From positions 62,001-126,000 of the forward strand of contig NZ_BDAG01000016.1 of NCBI RefSeq assembly GCF_002091715.1: DNA of 64,000 nucleotides. The letters are read 5' to 3'. Made by a program: the position numbers and the translations under genes. Positions within the stretch are counted from its first letter, which is position 1. The number at the start of each line of letters is the position of its first letter. The notes beneath the pieces were generated by a model. It saw only the letters and a list, made by a program, of their open reading frames with translations, searched no databases and was not told the DNA's origin. The stretch is from Pseudomonas migulae NBRC 103157 (GTDB lineage Bacteria; Pseudomonadota; Gammaproteobacteria; Pseudomonadales; Pseudomonadaceae). Below are positions 9,793-19,015 of the stretch, in pieces.

Positions 9793-10026
9793 TCAAATCA
9801 CCGAATCACTGTCCGTGGCCTTCAAATGCCGGCGACCGTCCACCGCACCTGCTACGGTCAATGCATCGGCTTCTGCTTCGGTGATGTAGATGCGCTGACC
9901 TTCGAGATCCACCGCCGACATGGCTTTTTCGCCGTCAGTGACGATGGTGACGTCGGGACACAGGCGGATTTCCTCGCCGTTCTCGGTGGTGAAGAAGCAG
10001 GTCTGGTTTTCGATGCGCACAGTCAT
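9793..10026 (-). CDS. DUF3203-like small Pseudomonas protein
   Basis: A 77-residue acidic protein, MTVRIENQTCFFTTENGEE and onward, with alternating short beta segments and a central helix EAEADALTVAGA. It looks like the Pseudomonas-restricted DUF3203 family of unknown function. A good ribosome site (AGGACCTCTCC region, GAGAGG-like on the coding strand) precedes the ATG. No signal peptide or membrane segment. Function unknown. Confidence 0.7.
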   Translation of the reverse strand: MTVRIENQTCFFTTENGEEIRLCPDVTIVTDGEKAMSAVDLEGQRIYITEAEADALTVAGAVDGRRHLKATDSDSVI

Positions 10027-10148
10027 GGAGAGGTCCTTTTTTCTGCGGGTTCTACAGGGTTAGGGCACAACCGGCGGCCATCGTTCTGTGCAACCGATTA
10101 ATGGTCGGCGCGGTCCATCCTCTATCGATCATTTACAGGGAATGCACC

Positions 10149-10676
10149 ATGAACGCCTGGTGGCATGAAGTTTGGGTGACGCTGCAAGCGGAGTTCGCCG
10201 ACATCGGCGACGCCTCACAACTGACACGCATAACCGTGAGACTGTTGATGGCCGCCGTGCTGGGCGGGATTCTCGGTTTCGAGCGCGAGCACAAGGGGAA
10301 GGCCGCCGGTGTGCGTACGCACATGCTGGTGGCGCTCGGTGCTGCGCTGTTTGTGCTGGTGCCGCAGATGTCCGGCTCACAGGCCGATGCCATGAGTCGG
10401 GTGGTGCAAGGGGTGATTGCGGGGATCGGCTTCCTCGGCGCCGGGACCATTCTGAAAAACCAGGAAGGCGATGAAGGTCATGTGAAAGGCCTGACCACCG
10501 CCGCCGGTTTGTGGATGACCGCGGCCATTGGTGTTTCGGCCGGATTGGGGCGTGAAGCGACGGCAGTGTTCAGTACGTTGCTGGCGCTGGCGATTTTCAG
10601 CGTGATGCCGAGGATCGTGAAGCTGCTCGATAAAGACAAAGACCCACTGCCGGATAAAGACAAAGATCACCTGTAG
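10149..10676 (+). CDS. MgtC/SapB family membrane protein
   Basis: A 175-residue inner-membrane protein with four hydrophobic segments and the family signature LGGILGFEREHKGKAAGVRTH near residues 35-55. MgtC-like proteins support growth in low magnesium and modulate the F1Fo ATPase or other partners; they are not transporters in a proven sense. The start at 10149 has GGGAATGCACC before it and gives the normal short N-terminus; a longer frame from 10101 is less likely. The C-terminus is a Lys/Asp-rich tail with a repeated DKDKD pattern, and its TAG stop codon is supplied by the first bases of a REP. Confidence 0.85.
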   Translation: MNAWWHEVWVTLQAEFADIGDASQLTRITVRLLMAAVLGGILGFEREHKGKAAGVRTHMLVALGAALFVLVPQMSGSQADAMSRVVQGVIAGIGFLGAGTILKNQEGDEGHVKGLTTAAGLWMTAAIGVSAGLGREATAVFSTLLALAIFSVMPRIVKLLDKDKDPLPDKDKDHL

Positions 10677-10760
10677 GAGCCGGCTTGCTGGCGATTGCGG
10701 TGGATCAGCCACCATCAATATCGCTGTTACACCGCAATCGCCAGCAAGCCGGCTCCTACA
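10671..10760. repeat. REP pair, family B, overlapping the mgtC-like stop
   Basis: Inverted pair with GTAGGAGCCGGCTTGCTGGCGA arms about 45 bases apart. The first arm overlaps the last codon and stop of the MgtC-family gene. Confidence 0.9.
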
Positions 10761-10808
10761 GATTCGGTTGTGTCATCAAACTCGATCGAATCTCCGGATT
10801 GGTTTGCG

Positions 10809-10976
10809 TCATTCAGGCACAACGATCACCGGCGGCATGGTTTCCGGCGGATCTTCCCGCGGTGGCGGGGTAGTACCCGGCGGCTCCTGCTCGGGCACTG
10901 GCGCAGGCTCGGTGGGTGGAATCGTCGGGCTGTCGATGTTCGGGTCGGGTGTTTCGGCCGGGATTGGAATACTCAT
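10809..10976 (-). CDS. Small proline-rich protein
   Basis: A 55-residue protein beginning MSIPIPAETPDPN and made almost wholly of Pro, Glu, Thr and Ser, ending VIVVPE. Similar short proline-rich proteins are common in Pseudomonas near stress loci; no function is known to me. ATG 10976 was chosen over an upstream start at 11030 because the region before it reads as a promoter for the divergent glgE. No signal peptide. Confidence 0.6.
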   Translation of the reverse strand: MSIPIPAETPDPNIDSPTIPPTEPAPVPEQEPPGTTPPPREDPPETMPPVIVVPE

Positions 10977-11075
10977 CGTTGAAGCCTCCAGTGGCAGATG
11001 GCGCAAGTCGTGCTTAAGTGGATTGACCACTGCACACAGGAATTGATTCCACCGCAGATGTGGGCAAATCCACGT

Positions 11076-11102
11076 GAACTTTACCGGGGCCTGTCGCTCG
11101 GA
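11076..11102 (+). promoter_or_regulatory. Candidate AlgU (sigma-22) promoter of glgE
   Basis: GAACTT (11076-11081), 16 bases, then TCGGA (11098-11102). This fits the AlgU/RpoE consensus GAACTT-N16/17-TCtgA. It lies 91 bases before the glgE ATG and points toward it. A second GAACTT at 11101 has no matching -10. Confidence 0.55.
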
Positions 11103-11192
11103 ACTTAAGTGAGTTCATTCCGGGGCCGATGGCCTTGCGTGAATGACGACCCCGCACAAGAGCGTCCTTGGGGCGTAAAGGAGAGATGCTCG

Positions 11193-13187
11193 ATGACTGC
11201 CGAAAAACCGACAGAGCTGAACTACAACCCTCATCTGCCGCTGTCGCAGGCTCTACTGCTACCGCGTATCGCCATTGAAAACACCATGCCTACCCTCGAT
11301 AACGGGCAGTTTGCCGTTAAAGCGGTGGTGGGCCAGGATGTGGTGGTCACGAGCAAGGTTTTCGCCGACGGGCACGACAAGCTGGCTGTTCGGGTTCGCT
11401 GGCGTGGTGCTGACGATGACACTTGGCAAAGCGAAGTTATGGGCGAGCTGGGCAATAACGGTTATCAAGGCCAGTTCCGCGTCGAGCGTCAGGGCCGTTA
11501 TGTATTCTGCATCGAGGCCTGGATCGATCAGTTCGCCAGCTTCTGCTATGAGCTGGAGAAGAAACACGCGGCCAGAGTGCCCGTCAGCCTGGAACTGCAG
11601 GAAGGACGCAATCAGGTCCAGCAGGCTGCCGAGCGTAGCGAAGGGCAACTCAGCGAAGAGTTGTCGGCGTTGCACCACGAATTGTCCGGACTGCTCGAAA
11701 CCGAGCAGGTGGCGCTGTTTCTGCACCAGCGTAGCGCCGATCTGATGGCTCAGGCCGATCACCGCGCCTATTTGAGCCTCAGCCCCGAGTATCCGCTGGA
11801 CGTCGAACGTGAGATTGCGCAGTTCGCCAGTTGGTATGAGTTGTTCCCGCGCTCGATCACCGACGATCCGGCCCGCCACGGCACCTTTAACGACGTGCAT
11901 TCGCGGCTGCCGATGATCCAGGACATGGGCTTCGACGTGCTGTACTTCCCGCCGATCCACCCGATCGGTCGCAGCTACCGCAAAGGCCCGAACAATTCCC
12001 TCACCGCCGGCCCTGACGATCCGGGCAGCCCGTATGCCATCGGCAGCGAAGAGGGCGGGCACGAGGCGATTCATCCGGAACTGGGCACCCGCGAAGACTT
12101 CCGTCGGCTGGTGGCCGCCGCCGCCGACCACGGCCTGGAAATCGCCCTCGACTTCGCCATCCAGTGTTCACAGGATCACCCGTGGCTCAAGCAGCACCCG
12201 GGCTGGTTCAACTGGCGGCCGGACGGCACGATCAAATACGCCGAGAACCCGCCGAAGAAATACCAGGACATCGTCAACGTCGATTTCTATGCCGTCGAAG
12301 CGATTCCCAGCCTCTGGATCGAACTGCGCGACATTGTGGTGGGTTGGGTCGAAGAGGGCGTGAAGATCTTTCGCGTCGATAACCCGCACACCAAGCCGTT
12401 GCCGTTCTGGCAGTGGCTGATCGCCGATGTGCGAGCGTTATACCCGGAAGTGATCTTCCTCGCCGAAGCGTTCACCACGCCGGCGATGATGGCTCGCCTG
12501 GGCAAGGTCGGTTATTCGCAGAGCTACACCTACTTCACCTGGCGCAACACAAAGTACGAACTCTCGACCTATTTCACCGAGCTCAACGAGTCGCCGTGGC
12601 GCGAATGCTATCGGCCGAACTTCTTCGTCAATACACCGGACATCAACCCGGCGTTTCTGCATGAGTCCGGGCGTGCCGGCTTTCTGATCCGCGCGGCCCT
12701 GGCAACCATGGGCTCGGGGTTGTGGGGCATGTATTCAGGTTTCGAACTCTGTGAAGCCGCACCGGTGCCAGGGAAGGAGGAATATCTCAACTCCGAGAAA
12801 TACGAAATCCGCCCGAGGGACTTCAATGCCCCCGGCAACATCATCGCCGAGATCGCCCAGCTCAACCGTATTCGCCGGCAGAACCCGGCCTTGCACACGC
12901 ATCTGGGCCTGAAGGTCTACAACGCCTGGAACGACAACATCCTGTATTTCGGCAAGCGCAGCGAGGATGGCAGCAACTTCATTCTGGTCGCCGTCAACCT
13001 CGATCCGCATAACGTTCAGGAAGCGAATTTCGAGTTGCCGCTGTGGGAAATGGGTTTGCCTGACGACGCCAGTACCCAGGGCGAAGACTTGATGAGCGGT
13101 CATCGCTGGACGTGGCACGGCAAGTACCAGTTCATGCGGATCGACCCGGCGCATCAGCCGTTCGGGATCTGGCGCATAACTGCCTAG
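11193..13187 (+). CDS. glgE: Alpha-1,4-glucan:maltose-1-phosphate maltosyltransferase GlgE
   Basis: A 664-residue GH13_3 enzyme that transfers maltosyl units from alpha-maltose-1-phosphate to the non-reducing end of alpha-1,4-glucan. The N-terminal domains (about 1-200) precede a (beta/alpha)8 barrel with FDVLYFPPIHPIG, ALDFAIQCS, the nucleophile region KIFRVDNPHTKP and EVIFLAEAFT. These are GlgE-specific forms of the four GH13 regions. The ATG at 11193 follows AAGGAG at good spacing; an in-frame upstream extension to 11109 is unlikely. It is the first gene of glgE-treS-glgB, with a candidate AlgU promoter upstream. Confidence 0.95.
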   Translation: MTAEKPTELNYNPHLPLSQALLLPRIAIENTMPTLDNGQFAVKAVVGQDVVVTSKVFADGHDKLAVRVRWRGADDDTWQSEVMGELGNNGYQGQFRVERQGRYVFCIEAWIDQFASFCYELEKKHAARVPVSLELQEGRNQVQQAAERSEGQLSEELSALHHELSGLLETEQVALFLHQRSADLMAQADHRAYLSLSPEYPLDVEREIAQFASWYELFPRSITDDPARHGTFNDVHSRLPMIQDMGFDVLYFPPIHPIGRSYRKGPNNSLTAGPDDPGSPYAIGSEEGGHEAIHPELGTREDFRRLVAAAADHGLEIALDFAIQCSQDHPWLKQHPGWFNWRPDGTIKYAENPPKKYQDIVNVDFYAVEAIPSLWIELRDIVVGWVEEGVKIFRVDNPHTKPLPFWQWLIADVRALYPEVIFLAEAFTTPAMMARLGKVGYSQSYTYFTWRNTKYELSTYFTELNESPWRECYRPNFFVNTPDINPAFLHESGRAGFLIRAALATMGSGLWGMYSGFELCEAAPVPGKEEYLNSEKYEIRPRDFNAPGNIIAEIAQLNRIRRQNPALHTHLGLKVYNAWNDNILYFGKRSEDGSNFILVAVNLDPHNVQEANFELPLWEMGLPDDASTQGEDLMSGHRWTWHGKYQFMRIDPAHQPFGIWRITA

Positions 13188-13198
13188 ACGCAAAACCT

Positions 13199-13290
13199 GT
13201 GGGAGCGGGCTTGCTCGCGAAGAGGCCATCACATTCAACATCAATGTTGGCAGATCGATCGCATTCGCGAGCAAGCCCGCTCCCACAGGT
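13199..13290. repeat. REP pair, family A
   Basis: Inverted GTGGGAGCGGGCTTGCTCGCGAA arms between glgE and treS, inside what is probably one transcription unit; may set differential mRNA stability. Confidence 0.9.
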
Positions 13291-13343
13291 TTTTTCATCG
13301 CGCTTTAGGCAAGTGGCTATTTCGAATTCAACAGGAGTTTCAA

Positions 13344-16300
13344 ATGGCGAAGAAACCCAAGGCTGCCACCTTTATCAAGGACCCGCTCTGGTACAAGGAT
13401 GCAGTGATCTATCAGGTTCACGTTAAGTCTTTTTTCGACTCCAACAACGACGGAATCGGCGACTTTCCCGGTCTTATCGCCAAACTCGATTACATCGCCG
13501 ATCTCGGTGTCAATACCATCTGGCTCCTGCCGTTCTACCCGTCGCCACGACGCGATGACGGCTACGACATTGCCGAATACCGTGGCGTGCATTCCGATTA
13601 CGGCACCATGGCCGATGCCAGGCGCTTTATCTCTGAAGCCCACAAGCGTGGCTTGCGGGTCATCACCGAACTGGTCATCAACCACACCTCGGACCAGCAC
13701 GCCTGGTTTCAACGGGCACGCAAAGCCAAACCCGGTTCGGCGGCGCGGGACTTTTACGTCTGGTCCGATGACGATCAAAAATACGATGGCACCCGCATCA
13801 TCTTTCTCGACACCGAGAAATCCAACTGGACCTGGGACCCGGTCGCCGGCCAGTACTTCTGGCACCGTTTCTATTCGCACCAACCGGACCTGAATTTCGA
13901 TAACCCGCAAGTGATGAAGGCCGTGCTGTCGGTGATGCGCTACTGGCTCGACATGGGCATCGACGGTTTGCGGCTGGATGCGATTCCGTACCTCATCGAG
14001 CGGGACGGCACCAACAACGAAAACCTGCCCGAGACCCACGACGTTCTCAAGCAGATCCGCGCTGAAATCGACGCCAATTACCCCGATCGCATGCTGCTCG
14101 CCGAGGCCAACCAATGGCCGGAAGATACGCAGCTGTATTTTGGTAAATCAGAGAGCGGGGACACCGACGCCAAAGGCCTCAACGGCGACGAATGCCACAT
14201 GGCCTTCCACTTCCCGTTGATGCCGCGCATGTACATGGCGCTGGCCCAGGAAGACCGCTTCCCGATCACCGACATTCTGCGCCAGACCCCGGAGATCCCG
14301 GCCAACTGCCAGTGGGCGATTTTCCTGCGCAACCACGATGAGCTGACGCTGGAGATGGTCACCGACAAGGAGCGTGACTACCTGTGGAATTACTACGCGG
14401 CCGACCGTCGGGCGCGGATCAACCTGGGGATTCGCCGTCGTCTCGCACCATTGATGGAACGCGACCGTCGCCGTGTGGAATTGCTCAACAGCCTGCTGCT
14501 GTCGATGCCCGGCACGCCGACCCTGTATTACGGCGATGAAATCGGCATGGGCGACAACATCTACCTCGGTGACCGCGATGGCGTGCGCACGCCGATGCAA
14601 TGGTCGATTGACCGTAACGGCGGCTTCTCCCGCGCCGATCCGGCGAGCCTGGTGCTGCCGCCGATCATGGACCCGCAATACGGTTACCTGTCGGTCAACG
14701 TCGAAACCCAGGCCGGTGACCCGCATTCGCTGCTCAACTGGACCCGCCGCATGCTCGCCGTGCGCAAGCAATCCAAGGCGTTCGGACGCGGCACACTGAA
14801 AATGCTGTCGCCGAGCAACCGGCGAATTCTGGCTTATACCCGAGAATTCACCGGTGCGGACGGCAAGCACGAAATTATCCTGTGCGTGGCCAACGTGTCG
14901 CGCAGCGCCCAAGCGGCAGAACTGGACCTGTCGGCCTACGTCGGCATGGTGCCGGTGGAGATGTTGGGCGGTAACGCGTTCCCGCCGATTGGCCAGTTGA
15001 ATTTCCTCCTGACCCTGGCGCCTTACGGTTTTTACTGGTTCGGACTCGCAGCGGAGAATCAAATGCCTAGCTGGCACGTAGAACCGGCGCAAAGCCTGCC
15101 GGACTTCACCACTCTGGTGCTGAAAAAACGCATGGAAGAACTGCTCGAAGCGCCGTCACGCGGCACGCTGGAACAGGACATCCTGCCAAACTGGTTGCAA
15201 AACCGACGCTGGTTCGCCGGCAAGGACGCGACCATCGACAAGGTCAACTTGGCCTACGGCGTGCGCTTCGGTGATGCGCTGCACCCGGTGTTGTTGAGTG
15301 AAATCGAAGTCACGAGCGGCGGCCAGACCAGCCGCTATCAGCTGCCGTTCGGCTTCATTGCGGATGATCAGGTGGGCCCCGCGTTGCCACAGCAACTGGC
15401 GCTGTCTCGGGTGCGACGCGGTCCGCAGGTGGGTTTGATCACCGATGCTTTCAGTCTTGAACACTTCATCCGCGCAGTCTTGCAAGGCATGCAGGACAAC
15501 ACCGTGCTGCCTTCCGATGGCGGCGAGATTCGTTTCCAGCCGACTGCCGAGCTGGCCAGACTGGGCCTGACGGCTGAATCGGAAGTGCGTTACCTGTCGG
15601 CCGAACAGTCCAACAGCTCGGTGGTGATCGGCAGCAGCCTGGTGCTCAAACTGATCCGCAAGGTCGCCCCGGGCGTGCACCCGGAACTGGAAATGAGCGC
15701 GTACCTGACCGGTGCCGGCTTCGCCAATATTTCGCCGTTACTGGGGTCGGTGGTCCGCCGTGATGCCAAGGGCGAAGACAACCTGCTGATGATCGCCCAA
15801 GGCTATCTGAGCAATCAGGGCGATGCGTGGGAGTGGACGCAGAACAACCTCGAACGGGCACTGCGCGACGAACTCGCCGATGCCATGTCCGAGCAGGAGC
15901 AGCACTACAACGCCCTCGGCGAACTGCGAGACTTCGCTGGCATGCTCGGTCAGCGTCTGGGGGAAATGCATCAGGTGCTGGCCGCGCCGACGGACAATCC
16001 GGACTTCGCACCGCAAGTCACCTCGCAAAAAGATGCCCTGGCCTCGGCCAAGGATGTCGTCGCGCAACTGGAGCACGCGCTGAAGTTACTCAAGCAACAT
16101 CAAAACGAACTGAACCCCGCGGACAAAACCCTGGTCACTCGTTTACTGGACAACAAAAAAGCCATCCTCAGTCACGTCCATGAATTGGGCAAAAAGGCGA
16201 TCGGTGGTTTGCGTATCCGCGTCCATGGCGACTTGCACCTGGGACAAGTGCTGGTGATCAAGGGCGACGCTTACCTGATCGACTTTGAAGGTGAACCGGC

Positions 16301-16700
16301 GCGCCCACTGTCTGAACGGCGCGGCAAGCACAGCCCGTACAAGGACGTGAGCGGCGTCTTGCGCTCGTTCGACTACGCGGCGGCCATGGCGATCAACGTG
16401 AACAACGTTGATAACACCGCCGATGCCCGGGCAGCACGGCTGCGGGTCTCGGACCGCTATTTAAATGAAGCGAAACAGGCATTTGTCGACGCTTATCGGC
16501 TGGCGGCAGCTAGTCTTGCTCATGCGTGGCAAGATCCGGAAGGCGAGGACGCCGCGCTGGCGTTGTTCGGTCTGGAAAAAGCGGCGTATGAGGTGGCCTA
16601 TGAAGCAGAAAATCGGCCTACCTGGCTGCCCGTGCCGTTGCACGGTTTATATGGATTATTGAGTGGGCTTAAACCCTTTTCCGATCTTGGTGGAGAGTAG
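13344..16700 (+). CDS. treS: Trehalose synthase-maltokinase fusion (TreS-Mak)
   Basis: An 1118-residue fusion. The N-terminal half (about 1-560) is a GH13_16 trehalose synthase interconverting trehalose and maltose, with [43 protein letters not shown] and [12 protein letters not shown]. The C-terminal part (about 600-1118) is an aminoglycoside-phosphotransferase-like maltokinase with a WFAGKD signature and the catalytic loop [13 protein letters not shown], then [12 protein letters not shown]. Together they make maltose-1-phosphate, the GlgE substrate. ATG follows CAGGAGTTTCAA. It stops two bases before glgB, so the genes are translationally linked. Confidence 0.96.
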   Translation: MAKKPKAATFIKDPLWYKDAVIYQVHVKSFFDSNNDGIGDFPGLIAKLDYIADLGVNTIWLLPFYPSPRRDDGYDIAEYRGVHSDYGTMADARRFISEAHKRGLRVITELVINHTSDQHAWFQRARKAKPGSAARDFYVWSDDDQKYDGTRIIFLDTEKSNWTWDPVAGQYFWHRFYSHQPDLNFDNPQVMKAVLSVMRYWLDMGIDGLRLDAIPYLIERDGTNNENLPETHDVLKQIRAEIDANYPDRMLLAEANQWPEDTQLYFGKSESGDTDAKGLNGDECHMAFHFPLMPRMYMALAQEDRFPITDILRQTPEIPANCQWAIFLRNHDELTLEMVTDKERDYLWNYYAADRRARINLGIRRRLAPLMERDRRRVELLNSLLLSMPGTPTLYYGDEIGMGDNIYLGDRDGVRTPMQWSIDRNGGFSRADPASLVLPPIMDPQYGYLSVNVETQAGDPHSLLNWTRRMLAVRKQSKAFGRGTLKMLSPSNRRILAYTREFTGADGKHEIILCVANVSRSAQAAELDLSAYVGMVPVEMLGGNAFPPIGQLNFLLTLAPYGFYWFGLAAENQMPSWHVEPAQSLPDFTTLVLKKRMEELLEAPSRGTLEQDILPNWLQNRRWFAGKDATIDKVNLAYGVRFGDALHPVLLSEIEVTSGGQTSRYQLPFGFIADDQVGPALPQQLALSRVRRGPQVGLITDAFSLEHFIRAVLQGMQDNTVLPSDGGEIRFQPTAELARLGLTAESEVRYLSAEQSNSSVVIGSSLVLKLIRKVAPGVHPELEMSAYLTGAGFANISPLLGSVVRRDAKGEDNLLMIAQGYLSNQGDAWEWTQNNLERALRDELADAMSEQEQHYNALGELRDFAGMLGQRLGEMHQVLAAPTDNPDFAPQVTSQKDALASAKDVVAQLEHALKLLKQHQNELNPADKTLVTRLLDNKKAILSHVHELGKKAIGGLRIRVHGDLHLGQVLVIKGDAYLIDFEGEPARPLSERRGKHSPYKDVSGVLRSFDYAAAMAINVNNVDNTADARAARLRVSDRYLNEAKQAFVDAYRLAAASLAHAWQDPEGEDAALALFGLEKAAYEVAYEAENRPTWLPVPLHGLYGLLSGLKPFSDLGGE

Positions 16701-16702
16701 TC

Positions 16703-18934
16703 ATGAGTTTCTCGAACAAGGAACAGGGTCACGCTAAAGAGGCGTTACTGCCCAGATCGCGGGACATCGACGCGCTGGTACGCGCCCAGCATCAAGACCC
16801 CTTTGCAATTCTCGGTCCCCATGGCGACGATGCCGGTGGCCAATTCATTCGTGCCTATCTGCCTGACGCGCTGAGCGTGCAGGTGTTGGCCAAGGACTCC
16901 GGGGAAGAACTCGGCAGCCTTGAGGCCACCGAAACGCCGGGGCTGTTCGTCGGGCATTTCGATCGGGCGCAGCCGTATGTGCTGCGCACACGTTGGGCGG
17001 GCGGCGAACAGGTTTCCGAAGACCCTTACAGCTTCGGCCCGCTGCTCGGTGAAATGGATTTGTACCTGTTTGCCGAAGGCAATCACCGTGACTTGAGCAG
17101 TTGCCTGGGTGCGCAACTGAAAAACGTCGACGGTGTTGACGGCGTACGTTTCGCCGTGTGGGCACCGAACGCCAAACGGGTGTCGGTGGTGGGTGACTTC
17201 AATAACTGGGACGGCCGTCGGCACCCGATGCGCCTGCGTCACCCGACCGGCGTCTGGGAGTTGTTTATCCCGCGCCTGCAAGCGGGGGAAGCCTATAAGT
17301 ACGAGATCCTTGGCGCCCACGGCATTCTGCCGCTCAAGGCCGATCCGATGGCGCTGGCCACGACACTGCCGCCGGACACTGCGTCGAAGGTCGCTTCACC
17401 GCTGAATATCGACTGGCAGGACCACGAGTGGATGCAGGCTCGCGTCGAGCGTTCAAAACCGAGCGCGCCGCTGTCGATCTACGAATTGCACGCCGGTTCG
17501 TGGCAATGCGAGCTGGACGATCTGGGCGAAGTGGCCCGCCAGTACACCTGGCATGAGCTGGGCGAACGGTTGATTCCGTACGTCAAGGAACTGGGGTTCA
17601 CCCACATTGAACTGATGCCGATCATGGAACACCCGTTTGGCGGCTCGTGGGGCTATCAACTGCTTTCACAGTTTGCCCCGAGCGCCCGTTACGGTTCTCC
17701 GGATGATTTCGCGGCGTTCGTCAACGCCTGCCACTTGGCCGACATCGGCGTTATCCTCGATTGGGTCCCGGCGCATTTTCCGACCGATACCCACGGCCTG
17801 GCGCAATTCGACGGCACCGCGCTGTACGAATACGGCAACCCGCAGGAAGGCTTCCACCAGGATTGGGACACGCTGATCTACAACCTCGGCCGCACCGAAG
17901 TGCACGGCTACATGCTGGCCTCGGGTCTGCATTGGCTCAAGCATTTCCATGTCGACGGCCTGCGCGTCGATGCGGTGGCATCGATGCTGTACCGCGATTA
18001 CTCGCGCAAGGCCGGCGAGTGGGTGCCGAACCGTCACGGCGGTCGGGAGAACCTTGAAGCGATCGACTTCCTGCGCCACCTCAACGACGTGGTCAACCTG
18101 GAAGCGCCCGGCGCGCTGGTGATCGCCGAAGAGTCCACGGCATGGCCCGGCGTCAGCCAGAGCACGCAACAAGGTGGCCTGGGTTTCGACTACAAATGGA
18201 ACATGGGCTGGATGCACGATTCGCTGCATTACATCCAGCAAGACCCGGTGTACCGCGCCCATCACCACAACGAACTGAGTTTCGGCCTGGTGTATGCCTG
18301 GTCCGAGCGCTTTATCCTGCCGATCTCCCACGACGAAGTGGTCCATGGCAAACACTCGCTGATCGACAAAATGCCCGGTGATCGCTGGCAGAAATTCGCC
18401 AACCTGCGGGCGTACCTGAGCTTCATGTGGGCACATCCGGGCAAGAAGCTGTTGTTCATGGGGTGCGAATTTGGTCAGTGGCGCGAGTGGAACCACGATC
18501 AGCAGCTGGATTGGTACTTGCTGCAGTATTCGGAACACAAAGGCGTGCAGAAACTCGTCGGCGACCTGAACCGGTTGTACCGCGAAGAACCCGCCTTGCA
18601 TGACCAGGACGACGCGCCGCAAGGATTCCAGTGGTTGATCGGCGATGACGCGATCAACAGCGTTTACGCGTTTATGCGCTGGAGCAAGGATGGGCGGCCG
18701 GTATTGATTGTCGCCAACTTTACGCCGGTGCCACGTGAGGGCTATCGCATTGGCGTGCCGATTGCCGGGCGGTGGACGGAGGTGATCAACAGCGATGCGG
18801 CGATGTATGCCGGGTCGAATTACGGGAACAGCGGCGGGGCATTTACCGAGGAGGAGGCGAGCCATGGGCAGGCGTTGTCGCTGGTGCTGAATTTGCCGCC
18901 GTTGGCGGTGTTGATGTTGCGGCCGGAGGGGTGA
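16703..18934 (+). CDS. glgB: 1,4-alpha-glucan branching enzyme GlgB
   Basis: A 743-residue GH13_9 branching enzyme that adds alpha-1,6 links to the glucan made by GlgE. It has an N1 domain, a CBM48 domain ([23 protein letters not shown], near residues 150-175), and a barrel with [27 protein letters not shown] (nucleophile Asp), [10 protein letters not shown] and [12 protein letters not shown]. Full length for the family. Two bases separate it from treS. It ends before a bidirectional hairpin and converges with the second RHS gene. Confidence 0.96.
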   Translation: MSFSNKEQGHAKEALLPRSRDIDALVRAQHQDPFAILGPHGDDAGGQFIRAYLPDALSVQVLAKDSGEELGSLEATETPGLFVGHFDRAQPYVLRTRWAGGEQVSEDPYSFGPLLGEMDLYLFAEGNHRDLSSCLGAQLKNVDGVDGVRFAVWAPNAKRVSVVGDFNNWDGRRHPMRLRHPTGVWELFIPRLQAGEAYKYEILGAHGILPLKADPMALATTLPPDTASKVASPLNIDWQDHEWMQARVERSKPSAPLSIYELHAGSWQCELDDLGEVARQYTWHELGERLIPYVKELGFTHIELMPIMEHPFGGSWGYQLLSQFAPSARYGSPDDFAAFVNACHLADIGVILDWVPAHFPTDTHGLAQFDGTALYEYGNPQEGFHQDWDTLIYNLGRTEVHGYMLASGLHWLKHFHVDGLRVDAVASMLYRDYSRKAGEWVPNRHGGRENLEAIDFLRHLNDVVNLEAPGALVIAEESTAWPGVSQSTQQGGLGFDYKWNMGWMHDSLHYIQQDPVYRAHHHNELSFGLVYAWSERFILPISHDEVVHGKHSLIDKMPGDRWQKFANLRAYLSFMWAHPGKKLLFMGCEFGQWREWNHDQQLDWYLLQYSEHKGVQKLVGDLNRLYREEPALHDQDDAPQGFQWLIGDDAINSVYAFMRWSKDGRPVLIVANFTPVPREGYRIGVPIAGRWTEVINSDAAMYAGSNYGNSGGAFTEEEASHGQALSLVLNLPPLAVLMLRPEG

Positions 18935-18956
18935 TCAAGGGACATTGATTATCGGT

Positions 18957-18996
18957 AGCCCCTTTCCTACAGATACGGGTCTGTAAAAAAGGGGCT
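18957..18996. terminator. Hairpin terminator between glgB and RHS gene 2
   Basis: AGCCCCTTT and CTACAGA on the left pair with TCTGTA and AAAGGGGCT on the right around a short loop. It lies between the convergent glgB (stop 18934) and RHS gene 2 (stop 19016), with A/T runs on the stem, so it may serve both. Confidence 0.65.
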
Positions 18997-19015
18997 CACC
19001 TTGATGGCATCTGGA

